Below, one piece after another: positions 1 through 7,783 of a stretch of 64,000 nucleotides of DNA. The first letter of the stretch is position 1, and each line of letters opens with the position of its first letter. A model generated the notes under the pieces. That model ran no database searches and had not been told where the DNA came from. It saw nothing but the letters and a program-made list of their open reading frames with translations. The position numbers and the translations under genes are program-made. This DNA comes from Niveispirillum sp943370215 (GTDB taxonomy: Bacteria; Pseudomonadota; Alphaproteobacteria; Azospirillales; Azospirillaceae): NCBI GenBank assembly GCA_943370215.1, contig CALRQC020000001.1, positions 1 through 64,000 of the forward strand. Reading direction: 5' to 3'.

Positions 1-58
1 CGGCACCGCCACCCCGCACCACATAGGCACGAACGTCGCGGATAAGGGGAAAGCCCAT
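1..58 (-). CDS. L-rhamnonate dehydratase-like protein, 5' end only
   Basis: The 19 visible codons read MGFPLIRDVRAYVVRGGGA and run off the left edge. The pattern RDVRAYVVRGGGA resembles, from memory, the N-terminus of L-rhamnonate dehydratases of the enolase/mandelate racemase superfamily, which convert L-rhamnonate to 2-keto-3-deoxy-L-rhamnonate in the cytosol. Only part of the N-terminal capping segment is present, so no catalytic residue can be checked. An IclR-type regulator gene lies upstream in the same orientation, separated by its own terminator and an operator-like site. Another sugar-acid dehydratase of the same superfamily is possible. Confidence 0.5.
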   Translation of the reverse strand, partial: MGFPLIRDVRAYVVRGGGA

Positions 59-101
59 GATGCTGTCCACTCCCTGGAGGGGCGATCATCGCCCATTCTC
101 A

Positions 102-130
102 TTTATGGGATAGTGTTTTATAAAATGGGA
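102..130 (-). promoter_or_regulatory. Operator-like site upstream of the dehydratase (copy 1)
   Basis: This 29-bp site begins TTTATGGGAT and ends TAAAATGGGA. The reverse complement of 1055..1083 matches it at 24 of 29 positions by my count. It lies about 45 bp upstream of the dehydratase ATG. The pairing with a copy at the IclR gene start makes it a candidate binding site for that regulator. Confidence 0.55.
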
Positions 131-163
131 CAATCCCTGTCAATGGCATGACGGGCAACCATG

Positions 164-196
164 AAAAAAGGGGGCAGCCCAGCGGCGCGCCCCCTT
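164..196 (-). terminator. Rho-independent terminator of the IclR gene
   Basis: Read on the minus strand, AAGGGGGC and GCCCCCTT form an 8-bp stem (168..175 with 189..196) followed by a run of six T. It starts 25 bp after the IclR stop codon, so the regulator is probably a single-gene transcript and the dehydratase downstream needs its own promoter. Confidence 0.8.
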
Positions 197-220
197 GTCA
201 TCCTGATGACGATACAGAAA

Positions 221-1060
221 TCAGCGGCGGCGCACGCCCCCCTCACTCCAACCCATGCCCCGACTGATCTGGCGGGCCGTCTCCTTCACCGTTTCCACCA
301 GTTCCTGCATCCGCGCGTCGCTCATATATTGGGCGGCACTGGACAGGCTGATGGCGGCGATGATCTTGCCATTGGCGCCCCGGATGGGGGCGGCCACACA
401 GCGGATGCGATCTTCATTCTCTTCCAGGTCGAAAGCATAGCCGCCAGCGGCGTAAGACTGCATCCGCTTCAACCAAGCCGGCCAATCATCCTTGGCCCAA
501 TCACGATCATCGAAGAAATGCCGCCAGCGCCCCTCAGTCTCATCCAGGATCAGGGCCTTGCCCAGACCAGTGGAAGCGATGGGGTGGCGTTCACCGACAC
601 GGGAACCGATTTCGATGCGGCGGCGGCCGGGGATCTTGTCCAGATAAAGCGCATGGTCACCATCCAGGATGCCCAGATGCACCGTATCTTCGGTAGCAGC
701 GGCCAGATCCTCGATATGCGGGCGGGCGACGCGGGGAATATCCATCTGCCGCTGGGCAAGATAGCCCAGTTCCAGCAGTTTCGGCCCCAACTGATACCCC
801 TCACGCGGGGTCAACACCAGGAAATCCCGTTCGACAAGGGCAGCGGCCAGACGGTGGGTCGTGCTGCGAGTCAAATCCAGGCGCTGCGCCAACTTCGCCA
901 GGCTGATCGGCCCTTCTGCCACCGCTTCCAATACATCCAAGCCCCGCAGCAGGGTCTGGCTACCGCTGGGGGTGGCCTTCTGCTGGGCCTCTGCCTCTTC
1001 ATGGGCGCCATTGCCAAGGGTGGTCACGCTGGTCATCTGGTTCGCTTCGTTGTCTCTCAT
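221..1060 (-). CDS. IclR family transcriptional regulator
   Basis: The protein is about 279 residues with an N-terminal winged HTH (SLAKLAQRLDLTRSTTHRLA, about residues 53-72) and a C-terminal IclR effector domain. The domain contains the family-typical stretches DTVHLGILDGDHALYLDKI and HPIASTGLGKALI. IclR regulators commonly control sugar-acid and aromatic catabolism. Here the downstream gene is a probable rhamnonate dehydratase, so regulation of L-rhamnose or related acid use is a reasonable inference. The start is uncertain. ATG at 1060 overlaps a conserved operator-like site, while ATG at 1036 leaves the site upstream of the coding region. An in-frame extension to 1099 is less likely. Confidence 0.85.
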   Translation of the reverse strand: MRDNEANQMTSVTTLGNGAHEEAEAQQKATPSGSQTLLRGLDVLEAVAEGPISLAKLAQRLDLTRSTTHRLAAALVERDFLVLTPREGYQLGPKLLELGYLAQRQMDIPRVARPHIEDLAAATEDTVHLGILDGDHALYLDKIPGRRRIEIGSRVGERHPIASTGLGKALILDETEGRWRHFFDDRDWAKDDWPAWLKRMQSYAAGGYAFDLEENEDRIRCVAAPIRGANGKIIAAISLSSAAQYMSDARMQELVETVKETARQISRGMGWSEGGVRRR

Positions 1061-1083
1061 TTTACGAAACAACATCCCATAAA
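1055..1083 (-). promoter_or_regulatory. Operator-like site at the IclR gene start (copy 2)
   Basis: On the minus strand the site begins TTTATGGGAT and ends TAAAATGAGA, matching the site at 102..130 with five differences over 29 bp. It overlaps or directly precedes the likely start of the IclR gene, which suggests negative autoregulation. The overlap also favours translation from the internal ATG at 1036. Confidence 0.55.
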
Positions 1084-1169
1084 TTCGCGCGCACAACAAG
1101 CTATGCCACTGCGATATCCTTTGGATGGTCAGAAGAAAGGGTTCAAGCCCACCCCATCCATCGGGAAGC

Positions 1170-1799
1170 TCATCCGGATTCCGCCACCTGCTGCGGCAAC
1201 TGCCAGATCTCCTCGCCCGGCCGGATCACCCGGCGGCGGCGCGGGGGCGGGGCATCGGCCAGATCGTTGCGGCGCAGCAGCACCAGCCGCAGATTGGCGG
1301 CCACCCGGCCAAAATAGGCATCGCCCTTGTCGGGCGTGCGGGAATGGTAATGCTTGACCGACCGGGTCCAGTTGCGCAGATCGCCGTGAAATTCCTTCAG
1401 CATGTCGGCGGCATAGCCGACATTGGCCACCGGATCGAAGGCGGCTTCCAGGTCAGCAAAGGCCTTGGGGTGCCAATGCAGGTTCACCTGCATACAGCCG
1501 ACATCGATGGAGCGCACCCCGCGCTTGCGCAGGGCCTGGACATGGGCGATGGCCGCCTGTTTGTCCGCGAAATAGCGGCCCTGGCCGTCTGCATTCACGG
1601 TCCAGGGCCAGACGGTCAGCCGCCCGCCAATCTCCCGCCCGCTTTCGGTCACCCCGATGGCGATCAGCAAGCGCCCCGGCATCCGCCGTTCCTTTTCCGC
1701 CTTGCGGATGGCCTGCAGGCAGGCCTGGGCATGGTCTTGCGCCGCTACCGGGACGGCCAGCCCAAGAGACAACAGCAGAAGCAGCAAAAGCCGCCTCAT
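1170..1799 (-). CDS. Lytic transglycosylase (SLT domain), flagellar operon
   Basis: The 209-residue protein has a cleavable signal peptide (hydrophobic residues 4-16, ending PVAAQ). An SLT fold follows, with the catalytic glutamate in IGVTESG and the motif DVGCMQVNLHWHP, then the basic, proline-rich tail APPPRRRRV. Periplasmic transglycosylases of this type open peptidoglycan for rod assembly in alphaproteobacteria. Its start overlaps the fliQ stop by 4 bp (ATGA), so it is the last gene of flgB-flgC-fliE-fliQ. A general murein-turnover role is the alternative, but the operon position argues for the flagellum. Confidence 0.85.
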   Translation of the reverse strand: MRRLLLLLLLSLGLAVPVAAQDHAQACLQAIRKAEKERRMPGRLLIAIGVTESGREIGGRLTVWPWTVNADGQGRYFADKQAAIAHVQALRKRGVRSIDVGCMQVNLHWHPKAFADLEAAFDPVANVGYAADMLKEFHGDLRNWTRSVKHYHSRTPDKGDAYFGRVAANLRLVLLRRNDLADAPPPRRRRVIRPGEEIWQLPQQVAESG

Positions 1800-2068
1800 G
1801 CCCCACCTGGGGCGACAACATGGGTCAGCACCTCCGTCCAGAAGCCGGAGACGACATGGAACATGAAGGGCAGCGACAGCACGATGGCGACCAGGATCAA
1901 CACGATCTTGGGCACGAAGGAGAGGGTAGCTTCCTGCACCTGGGTCAGCGCCTGCAGCAGCGAGATGCCGAAACCAACCACCAGCGCCACCAGCAAGGGC
2001 GGGGCCGCGGCCAGCACCACGGCCCAGATGCCGGACCGCAGCAAATCCAGAATGTCGGCTTCAGACAT
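1796..2068 (-). CDS. fliQ: Flagellar biosynthetic protein FliQ
   Basis: The 90-residue protein has the usual FliQ length and two long transmembrane helices, about residues 12-38 (GIWAVVLAAAPPLLVALVVG) and 48-72. The intervening segment LLQALTQVQEATLSFVPKI is family-typical. FliQ forms the inner-membrane export gate with FliP and FliR. FliP is encoded 37 kb away in the second flagellar block and FliR is not in the window. It is translationally coupled to the downstream transglycosylase by a 4-bp overlap. Confidence 0.93.
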   Translation of the reverse strand: MSEADILDLLRSGIWAVVLAAAPPLLVALVVGFGISLLQALTQVQEATLSFVPKIVLILVAIVLSLPFMFHVVSGFWTEVLTHVVAPGGA

Positions 2069-2088
2069 GGCAGCAGGCCCTCCGCCGG

Positions 2089-2415
2089 TCAGACCGGCAT
2101 CCGCATGATTTCCAGGTAAGCGTTCACCAGCTTGTCGCGCACGGCCACGGCGGCCTGCACCGTCAGTTCCGCCGACATGGTGGCCTGCACCACTTCCTGG
2201 GTACTGGCCTTGCCCTGCAGCCCGGCAGCGGCGGTCTTTTCGCCCTGGCGAACGGTGTTGATGGCATCCTTGACGGCATTGCCCACCAGTTCGGGGAAGC
2301 TGCCGCGCTTGGGCAGGGTGATGCCGGCCACCGGCTGGGCGGGACCGGCAGTACCGGCCAGCTTGCCGGCGGCATAGGCGCTGGTGACGCCGGCGGTGGG
2401 AACGATGATGCTCAT
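2089..2415 (-). CDS. fliE: Flagellar hook-basal body protein FliE
   Basis: The 108-residue protein has the FliE C-terminal half, with QEVVQATMSAELTVQAAVAV and the ending VNAYLEIMRMPV. FliE joins the MS ring to the proximal rod and is an early export substrate. The N-terminus is alanine/glycine-rich and variable, as in other alphaproteobacterial FliE proteins. It lies 20 bp after flgC and 20 bp before fliQ in one operon. Confidence 0.92.
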   Translation of the reverse strand: MSIIVPTAGVTSAYAAGKLAGTAGPAQPVAGITLPKRGSFPELVGNAVKDAINTVRQGEKTAAAGLQGKASTQEVVQATMSAELTVQAAVAVRDKLVNAYLEIMRMPV

Positions 2416-2435
2416 ATTTCCTACCTCTGACGGGA

Positions 2436-2855
2436 TCAGCTACGCAGCATGTCGATGGTGCGGCCCAGCATGGTGCGGGCCTGCTGCATTACATTCAGGT
2501 TGGCGTCATAGGAGCGCCCGGCCTCCCGCATATCCATGGCTTCGACCAGACTGTTGACGTTGGGCGTCTTGATATAGCCGTTCTCGTCCGCTGCCGGGTG
2601 GCTGGGGTCATAGCGCAGGGTGAAGTCGCTTTCATCCCGGCCAATGCGCTTCACCTCCACCTTGTCGGCGGAAAGGGTGCGGTCCAGTACGCTGGAAAAC
2701 ACGATGGTCTTGCGGCGATAGGGATCGCCGCCCGCCACCTCGGACGTCGAATTAGCATTGGCCATATTCTCCGCCACCACGCGCAAGCGGGTGGCCTGGG
2801 CCTTCATGCCGGCCGCGGCAATGCCGAAGGAACTGGTCAGATTGTCGATGGACAT
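2436..2855 (-). CDS. flgC: Flagellar proximal rod protein FlgC
   Basis: The 139-residue protein carries the rod N-terminal motif AENMANANST and the C-terminal rod helix with VNSLVEAMDMREAGRSYDAN and MQQARTMLGRTIDMLRS. It polymerises as part of the proximal rod with FlgB and FlgF. It starts 12 bp after flgB and is followed by fliE. Confidence 0.95.
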   Translation of the reverse strand: MSIDNLTSSFGIAAAGMKAQATRLRVVAENMANANSTSEVAGGDPYRRKTIVFSSVLDRTLSADKVEVKRIGRDESDFTLRYDPSHPAADENGYIKTPNVNSLVEAMDMREAGRSYDANLNVMQQARTMLGRTIDMLRS

Positions 2856-2867
2856 GGCCTATCCTAT

Positions 2868-3263
2868 TCAGCGCGTGTTGAGGGCGAGGCGCAACATGCC
2901 GGCATGTTTCTGGAACAGGTTGGTGGCCAGATCATAGGCCTGGCGGATATCCGCCGATTTCACCATCTGCTCTTCCAGCACCACGCCATTGCCGTCGGGC
3001 GCCATTTCATAGGTGGCACTGCGGCGATCTTCCTTGAAACCGGCATTCTGGCGCAGCGGGGTCAGGTGGCGCGCATCGGTGCGCGCCTGTTCCGCATTGC
3101 CGCCGCTCATCACGGCCTGGAAATCGAAGGGTTTCAGATCGCGTGCCTTCACGCCCGGCGTGTCGGCATTGGCAATATTCTCCGCCACCAGCTTGTGCCG
3201 GGCGGTGAGATATTCCATGCGATGGCTGGCCAGATTGAACAGGCCGATCGAATTCAGATCCAT
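2868..3263 (-). CDS. flgB: Flagellar proximal rod protein FlgB
   Basis: The 131-residue protein has the rod signature AENIANADTPGVKARDLKPF near residues 27-46 and a C-terminal helix containing DIRQAYDLATNLFQKHAGM. It is the first gene of flgB-flgC-fliE-fliQ-SLT. The operon is transcribed divergently from fliI across a 159-bp gap that holds a palindrome and a CtrA-type box. Confidence 0.95.
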   Translation of the reverse strand: MDLNSIGLFNLASHRMEYLTARHKLVAENIANADTPGVKARDLKPFDFQAVMSGGNAEQARTDARHLTPLRQNAGFKEDRRSATYEMAPDGNGVVLEEQMVKSADIRQAYDLATNLFQKHAGMLRLALNTR

Positions 3264-3318
3264 CCGCTGCTGCCCCGTTTGCGTGTGGCGTCGGTCGGGG
3301 TGGATGTTTCCATGCGCG

Positions 3319-3340
3319 GGCTTAAAGCGGCGTTTAAGCC
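3319..3340. repeat. Perfect inverted repeat between flgB and fliI
   Basis: GGCTTAAA and TTTAAGCC flank a 6-bp spacer in the divergent promoter region. The arms carry two TTAA tetramers 8 bp apart, so this could be an off-spacing CtrA-type site or the operator of another dimeric flagellar regulator. Confidence 0.5.
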
Positions 3341-3350
3341 GGTGCGGGCT

Positions 3351-3364
3351 TTAATCGGCTTTAA
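3351..3364. promoter_or_regulatory. CtrA-type box TTAA-N6-TTAA, flgB/fliI promoter region
   Basis: TTAATCGGCTTTAA lies 59 bp upstream of the fliI ATG and 88 bp upstream of the flgB ATG. CtrA consensus sites are TTAA-N7-TTAA, with shorter spacing tolerated. The box recurs upstream of other flagellar genes in this window. Confidence 0.55.
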
Positions 3365-3422
3365 ACCCCCGCTTTCAAGATGGGCTGCACATCACGCAGC
3401 AGCAGCGAAGAAGGCAGCCGCC

Positions 3423-4820
3423 ATGACCATCCTGGCCGGGCTTTTGGCCGATATCCAGCAGATCGAGGGACCGCGTTTCCATGGACAGGTTGTCACCTGT
3501 TCCGGGCTGGCGCTGGAGGTGGAGGGGCTGGAACGCCGGCTTTCTGTCGGCGATGGCTGCCGGGCCTTCACCCGCGACGGCAAACCGGTCCCGTGCGAGG
3601 TGGTGGGCTTCCGCCAGGGCCGCGCCGTGCTGCTGCCCTTCGCCCCGCTGGAAGGCATCGGCCTGGGGGCGAAGGTGGAGGCCGGCACGGCCATGGGGCT
3701 GGTGCGGCCCCATGCCGGCTGGCTGGGCCGGGTGGTGGATGCCTTTGGCAAGCCGATGGATGGCAAGGGCGGGCTGTTGCGCGGCGATGATAACCGCAGC
3801 CTGCGGGCAGCCCCGCCGCCCGCTTTTGACCGCCGCCGCATGGGCGCGCGGCTGGAAACCGGCATCCGGGTGATGGATAGTTTCGTGCCACTGTGCCGGG
3901 GCCAGCGCCTGGGTATCTTCGCCGGGTCGGGTGTGGGTAAATCCACCCTGCTGGCCATGCTGGCCCGGTCCAGTGCGGCCCAGGTGAATGTGATCGGCCT
4001 GATCGGCGAACGCGGGCGGGAGGTACAGGAATTCATCCAGGATGACCTGGGGGAAGATGGCTTGGCCCGCTCCGTCATCATCGTCGCCACGGGGGATGAG
4101 CCGGCGCTGGCGAGGCGACAGGCAGCCTATCTGACCATGGCGGTGGCGGAATTCTTCCGCGACGCAGGCCATGACGTGCTGTGCATGATGGACAGCGTCA
4201 CCCGCTTTGCCATGGCCCAGCGCGAAATCGGCCTGTCAGCGGGGGAACCGCCGACCACCAAGGGCTATCCGCCCAGCGTCTTCGCCGAGCTGCCCCGCCT
4301 GCTGGAACGCGCCGGGCCGGGGCGGGAAGGCCAGGGCGATATGACCGGCGTCTTCACCGTGCTGGTGGATGGCGGCGACCATGATGAACCGGTGGCCGAT
4401 GCCGTGCGCGGCATCCTGGATGGCCATGTGGTGATGGATCGCAAGATCGCCGAACGGGGCCGCTATCCGGCTATTGACGTGCTGAAAAGCGTCTCCCGCG
4501 CCCTGCCCGGCTGCCATTCGGAAGCGGAAAACGCCACGATGCAGGGTGCGCGCAGCCTGCTGTCGCGCTATGAGGCGATGGAGGAGATGATCCGCCTGGG
4601 CGCCTATCGCCTGGGCAGTGATGCGGAGGTGGATCAGGCCATCAAGGCCAACCCGTCGCTGCAGGAATTCCTGCGCCAGCGCAAGGGCGAAAGCACGCCC
4701 AGCACCACCAGCTTTGAGGTGCTGGGCCAGATCGTGGCGGAAGTCACCGCCCCGCCCCCACCACCCCCGCCGGAACCGGAAGCGCGCAAGCCGGGTGCGC
4801 CAAGGGGCAAGCGGGGGTAG
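3423..4820 (+). CDS. fliI: Flagellum-specific ATPase FliI
   Basis: The 465-residue protein is a type III secretion ATPase of the F1-beta-like family. It shows Walker A GSGVGKST near residue 171, Walker B DVLCMMDSVTR, and the family block PPSVFAELPRLLERAG followed by DGGDHDEPVAD. It energises export of rod, hook and filament subunits at the inner face of the export gate. The ATG at 3423 was chosen because MTILAGLLADIQQ begins the conserved N-terminal domain; the frame is open far upstream but overlaps flgB and flgC. The C-terminus ends in a proline-rich, basic tail. Confidence 0.95.
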   Translation: MTILAGLLADIQQIEGPRFHGQVVTCSGLALEVEGLERRLSVGDGCRAFTRDGKPVPCEVVGFRQGRAVLLPFAPLEGIGLGAKVEAGTAMGLVRPHAGWLGRVVDAFGKPMDGKGGLLRGDDNRSLRAAPPPAFDRRRMGARLETGIRVMDSFVPLCRGQRLGIFAGSGVGKSTLLAMLARSSAAQVNVIGLIGERGREVQEFIQDDLGEDGLARSVIIVATGDEPALARRQAAYLTMAVAEFFRDAGHDVLCMMDSVTRFAMAQREIGLSAGEPPTTKGYPPSVFAELPRLLERAGPGREGQGDMTGVFTVLVDGGDHDEPVADAVRGILDGHVVMDRKIAERGRYPAIDVLKSVSRALPGCHSEAENATMQGARSLLSRYEAMEEMIRLGAYRLGSDAEVDQAIKANPSLQEFLRQRKGESTPSTTSFEVLGQIVAEVTAPPPPPPPEPEARKPGAPRGKRG

Positions 4821-4830
4821 GATCGAGAAA

Positions 4831-4875
4831 GCGTCGCTTGGTCCGGGACCGACGGGTTCCCGGACCAAGCGACGC
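4831..4875. terminator. Long hairpin between convergent fliI and DUF1217 genes
   Basis: A perfect 18-bp stem (4831..4848 with 4858..4875) encloses a 9-nt loop between two convergent stop codons. No U-tract follows on either side. The position argues for a bidirectional terminator or RNA-end stabiliser. Confidence 0.65.
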
Positions 4876-4887
4876 AGCCGCCCCCCC

Positions 4888-6387
4888 CTATCGCCGTCCG
4901 CGCGGCAGGGTGACGGCCGCCATCAGCGTGTCAGCATTGATCATCGACCGGCCGGAGAAAAGCTGAAGCACCGGGGATGTGCCGGTGCCCACGGCACCCT
5001 TGCCCTGCACATCCCACATCATCATGAATTTCTCCACCAGCCGTTTCACCTCGGTCGGGTCTTTCAGCTTCTTGATATCAAGCCGCTTTTCCAGCATTCC
5101 CACCTGCCGGTCGATATCGGCGCGCGCCACCTCCTCCGGCAGGCCAAAGGCGGTGCGCACCACCTGGGACAGGGCCTTGTCCGCCAGCACGGAATACCAG
5201 TTGCTGACGCTGGCCGCCTTGCGCTCAAAATAAAGCCCCAGGCGCAAAGCCTCGTTGGTATTGCCGGCAGAGACTTCAAAGCTCATCCGCTCATACCGGC
5301 TGACGATATCCTTGACGAAGGGCGGGCTGCCGCGCCGCATGGTGCCGGTGTTATTGAGGCTGAAACTGACGGCCAGGGCCGTCTCCTTGGCCCCCGCCTT
5401 GACCGCAAACGAGTTGCTGTCGCTGGGGTTGCTCTCCAGCACCTGGCGCAGATATTTCGTATCCCCGGCGCGGTCGCCCAGATCGAAGGCGGCCAGCACG
5501 ATGCCGCGCAGCTTGGCATCCTTCAGCAGTTCATCCGCCCCGGCACCGGCCGACAGTTTCTGCTGCACATAGCTGACATCGCTGCGCACCTGCCAGCGGG
5601 CGGCAAAGGCCGTCTTCTGCTGATCGTAACTACGCATCAGCATCGTATATTGGTTGGCGCTGGACAGCGCGCCGCTATTGCCCTTAGCCGTGTCCCAGGC
5701 GGTGAAGAAGGCATCGCGCAGCCGGCCCTGATCAACATTATTGCCCTTGTACTTGCCAAAGGGCATGGCCTTTTCCAGCGTGGCCGCCTGGGCCTTCACA
5801 TCGGCGGGGCCATAGGGCTCAGGCAGGCCGAAGGCCATGCGGGCCACCTTGGCCAGCTTTTCATCAGCCAGCACGGCATCCCAATCGGCCTTGCCCGTCA
5901 CGCGCCGGGTGAAATCCAGCATCATGCCCAGGGCTTCGTTCTTCTGGCCCACATCGGCCTCGAACGCCTTGGTGACATAGGCGTCGGAGATCTGGCTGAC
6001 GAAGGAGCTTTTCACCGTCGATCCGCCAAAATTGAAGGCGGCGGCCAGTTGCTTGAAACGCACATCATTCAGCCGGCTGGCATAGGACCGGCTGTCCGAC
6101 AGGTCACTTTGCAGCACCTTGCGGATCAGTGCCTGGGAATTGACCTGATCCTCCAGCCCGAAAGCCCGCATCACATAGGTGTAAAGCCGCCGGTCCGCCA
6201 TCAGATCATCGACGGAGGCCACGGTCGGCAGCTTCTTGCGGGCATAATCGGCATCCGCCTTGTTCTGCTGGTCATTGCGCACCAGCCCCATCTGGCGGTC
6301 CAGGGTGGAGTTCAGCACCTGCCATTGCGACAGGGTGGAGCCATAGCCGGCCGTGATGGTTGCAGCGCCATAGCCGGTAATGCTCAC
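4888..6387 (-). CDS. DUF1217-type flagellar-cluster protein
   Basis: The 499-residue protein is helical and internally repetitive. The motif A-F-G/D-L recurs as MRAFGLEDQ, ARMAFGLPEP, LAAFDLGDR and VRTAFGLPEE, each about 30 residues after a K/R-rich D/N-Y segment. This fits two copies of the DUF1217 domain, known from alphaproteobacterial motility loci. There is no signal peptide or transmembrane helix. Its start overlaps the stop of the FlaG-like gene (ATGA), placing it last in flaF-flbT-flaG-like-DUF1217. The molecular role is not established to my knowledge; an exported or flagellin-associated function is inference. Confidence 0.8.
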   Translation of the reverse strand: MSITGYGAATITAGYGSTLSQWQVLNSTLDRQMGLVRNDQQNKADADYARKKLPTVASVDDLMADRRLYTYVMRAFGLEDQVNSQALIRKVLQSDLSDSRSYASRLNDVRFKQLAAAFNFGGSTVKSSFVSQISDAYVTKAFEADVGQKNEALGMMLDFTRRVTGKADWDAVLADEKLAKVARMAFGLPEPYGPADVKAQAATLEKAMPFGKYKGNNVDQGRLRDAFFTAWDTAKGNSGALSSANQYTMLMRSYDQQKTAFAARWQVRSDVSYVQQKLSAGAGADELLKDAKLRGIVLAAFDLGDRAGDTKYLRQVLESNPSDSNSFAVKAGAKETALAVSFSLNNTGTMRRGSPPFVKDIVSRYERMSFEVSAGNTNEALRLGLYFERKAASVSNWYSVLADKALSQVVRTAFGLPEEVARADIDRQVGMLEKRLDIKKLKDPTEVKRLVEKFMMMWDVQGKGAVGTGTSPVLQLFSGRSMINADTLMAAVTLPRGRR

Positions 6388-6698
6388 AGCTTGATCTCCC
6401 GGCTAGGGCTGTCCGCCGGCTCTTCCTGCAAGGCATAGCCTGGGGGAATACGCAGCAGTATATCGCCCGTACGCGGGTCGATCACCTCGATAAAAATGCG
6501 CTGGGTCTGCCGGTCCAGCACCACACGATAGGGGCGGCGCTCACTGGACGGCTCAGGCGGCGCTGCCGCCGGCTCTTCCCGCGCGGTGTCGGCCCCCCGC
6601 GCCTCATCCGCACGCGCCAGCGGTTCCACCCGCACCAGCCGGTAAAGGCGGGACGGGTCGGAGCCGGAGACGGGTTCGATCGGCTTGGCTTCTCTCAT
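6384..6698 (-). CDS. FlaG-like small flagellar protein
   Basis: The protein is 104 residues from ATG 6698, which is preceded by AAGGAGTGACC, a good ribosome binding site. An in-frame extension to 6761 is less likely. The N-terminal half is acidic, alanine- and proline-rich and probably disordered. The C-terminal half, with VIDPRTGDILLRIPPGYA, resembles the FlaG fold, which has a terminal V-x-D-x-x-T-G-E-V-I-R-Q-I-P motif. FlaG proteins are linked to filament length in other bacteria. It lies between flbT and the DUF1217 gene in one operon. Confidence 0.6.
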   Translation of the reverse strand: MREAKPIEPVSGSDPSRLYRLVRVEPLARADEARGADTAREEPAAAPPEPSSERRPYRVVLDRQTQRIFIEVIDPRTGDILLRIPPGYALQEEPADSPSREIKL

Positions 6699-6767
6699 GG
6701 TCACTCCTTCCGCAGGCTCTGGCGTGCGGCGACGGGACCGGTCTTGCAGCCCTTGGATCACAGGCGC

Positions 6768-7208
6768 CTACGCACCCACCGCCGCTTCTGACGGGGGTTC
6801 GACCGGGACAGCCGCCATCGAAGGCGGCAGCAACATATCCTCATAGGCGATAACCGGCCGCAGGGCCGCCAGCGCCTTGTAGAAATCGCCTTCCCGTACG
6901 TGCCGGTCGGCATCCGCCAGATGATGGGTCATCTCCGGATCGCGGATGGCCAGCCGCAATTGGGTGATGAAGGTGGCATAAAGCGGCAGATGCTGTTCAG
7001 TATGTTGCGGGTCCAGCAGCATGGCCTGGATGGTGTAATAGGTTCGCCTGACCGGGGTGACGGCATCCTGCGGCTGCAGGATGCTGCGCCCGGTCATCAC
7101 CTGGGCATGGTTGGCCACCGTGACTGTGTTGCGGTGGCGCCCGTTCTCGATCACCACCCCATTGACGATGAATTTTTCAAAGGGTTTCAGCTTCAGCTTC
7201 AATCCCAT
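6768..7208 (-). CDS. flbT: Flagellin translation regulator FlbT
   Basis: The 146-residue protein matches the FlbT family: start MGLKLKLKPFEKFIVNGVVI, central DAVTPVRRTYYTIQAMLLDP and a helical second half. In Caulobacter FlbT binds the 5' leader of flagellin mRNA and limits its translation until the hook is built. The flagellin gene lies just upstream on the same strand with its own promoter, and flaF lies 30 bp before flbT. Confidence 0.93.
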   Translation of the reverse strand: MGLKLKLKPFEKFIVNGVVIENGRHRNTVTVANHAQVMTGRSILQPQDAVTPVRRTYYTIQAMLLDPQHTEQHLPLYATFITQLRLAIRDPEMTHHLADADRHVREGDFYKALAALRPVIAYEDMLLPPSMAAVPVEPPSEAAVGA

Positions 7209-7238
7209 GATCTATCCCCCAGAAATCGGCCGCTGGTA

Positions 7239-7592
7239 TCAGTCAGGCCGGCGGTCGGCCAAGCCCTGGATGATCGCCCTGTTGACATCCACCAAGGGCG
7301 CCAGCGGCCGATCCGATTGCAGGGCTTGGCCGCTATAGCGATCCACCCACAGGCCCAGCGAGATCAGGTTGGCCCGCAGCTCAACCGGCAGCAGGTTCCC
7401 CTCCTCCCCCAGATCGGCCACCAGCGTGTTCCATAAGATGCGGTTGCGGGAAACGGCATGGATGCGCGCCTGGCGATCCTCCCCCCGCCCGGCGGCTTCC
7501 AACTGCATGGTGACCTGCTGGAAAACCCGTCGCTCCAGCTCCCTTGGGGAGGAAGTGTCCTTCATGGACTGTCGATAGGCCGTAATGCTCAT
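7239..7592 (-). CDS. flaF: Flagellar regulator FlaF
   Basis: The protein is about 117 residues from ATG 7592 (MSITAYRQSMKDTSSPRELE). It has the FlaF features ERRVFQQVTMQLEAA, RNRILWNTLVADL and ANLISLGLWVDRYS. FlaF works with FlbT in flagellin production and secretion in alphaproteobacteria. A TTG eight codons upstream is in frame but unlikely as a start. It is the first gene of the flaF-flbT-flaG-like-DUF1217 operon, with a CtrA-type box 79 bp upstream. Confidence 0.9.
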   Translation of the reverse strand: MSITAYRQSMKDTSSPRELERRVFQQVTMQLEAAGRGEDRQARIHAVSRNRILWNTLVADLGEEGNLLPVELRANLISLGLWVDRYSGQALQSDRPLAPLVDVNRAIIQGLADRRPD

Positions 7593-7670
7593 GGACGCAC
7601 CGTCCCTGGTTTTCAAAAAAAGGCCTGATCACCTTACCCGGTACATATTAAATGGCGATAAAGCATAAAA

Positions 7671-7685
7671 TTAATCAGGGATTAA
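7671..7685. promoter_or_regulatory. CtrA-type box TTAA-N7-TTAA upstream of flaF
   Basis: TTAATCAGGGATTAA matches the CtrA consensus spacing exactly and lies 79 bp upstream of the flaF ATG in an A+T-rich stretch (7620-7740) that is unusual for this window. Confidence 0.65.
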
Positions 7686-7730
7686 AATAAGAGTCAGGAA
7701 ATTTAGTATAATTCGAAACCGCACAATAAA

Positions 7731-7762
7731 CAAAAAATGGGGCCACCGTTTCCGGTGGCCCC
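7731..7762 (-). terminator. Flagellin terminator
   Basis: A 10-bp stem GGGGCCACCG / CGGTGGCCCC (7739..7748 with 7753..7762) and TTTC loop are followed on the minus strand by a T-rich run. It begins 22 bp after the flagellin stop codon. Confidence 0.85.
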
Positions 7763-7783
7763 AGACGCAAGAACAGGGCGCTA

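Noticed and set aside
2598..3422. An upstream in-frame extension of fliI by 275 codons.
   Set aside because: It overlaps flgB and flgC in antisense, and the conserved FliI N-terminus begins at 3423.
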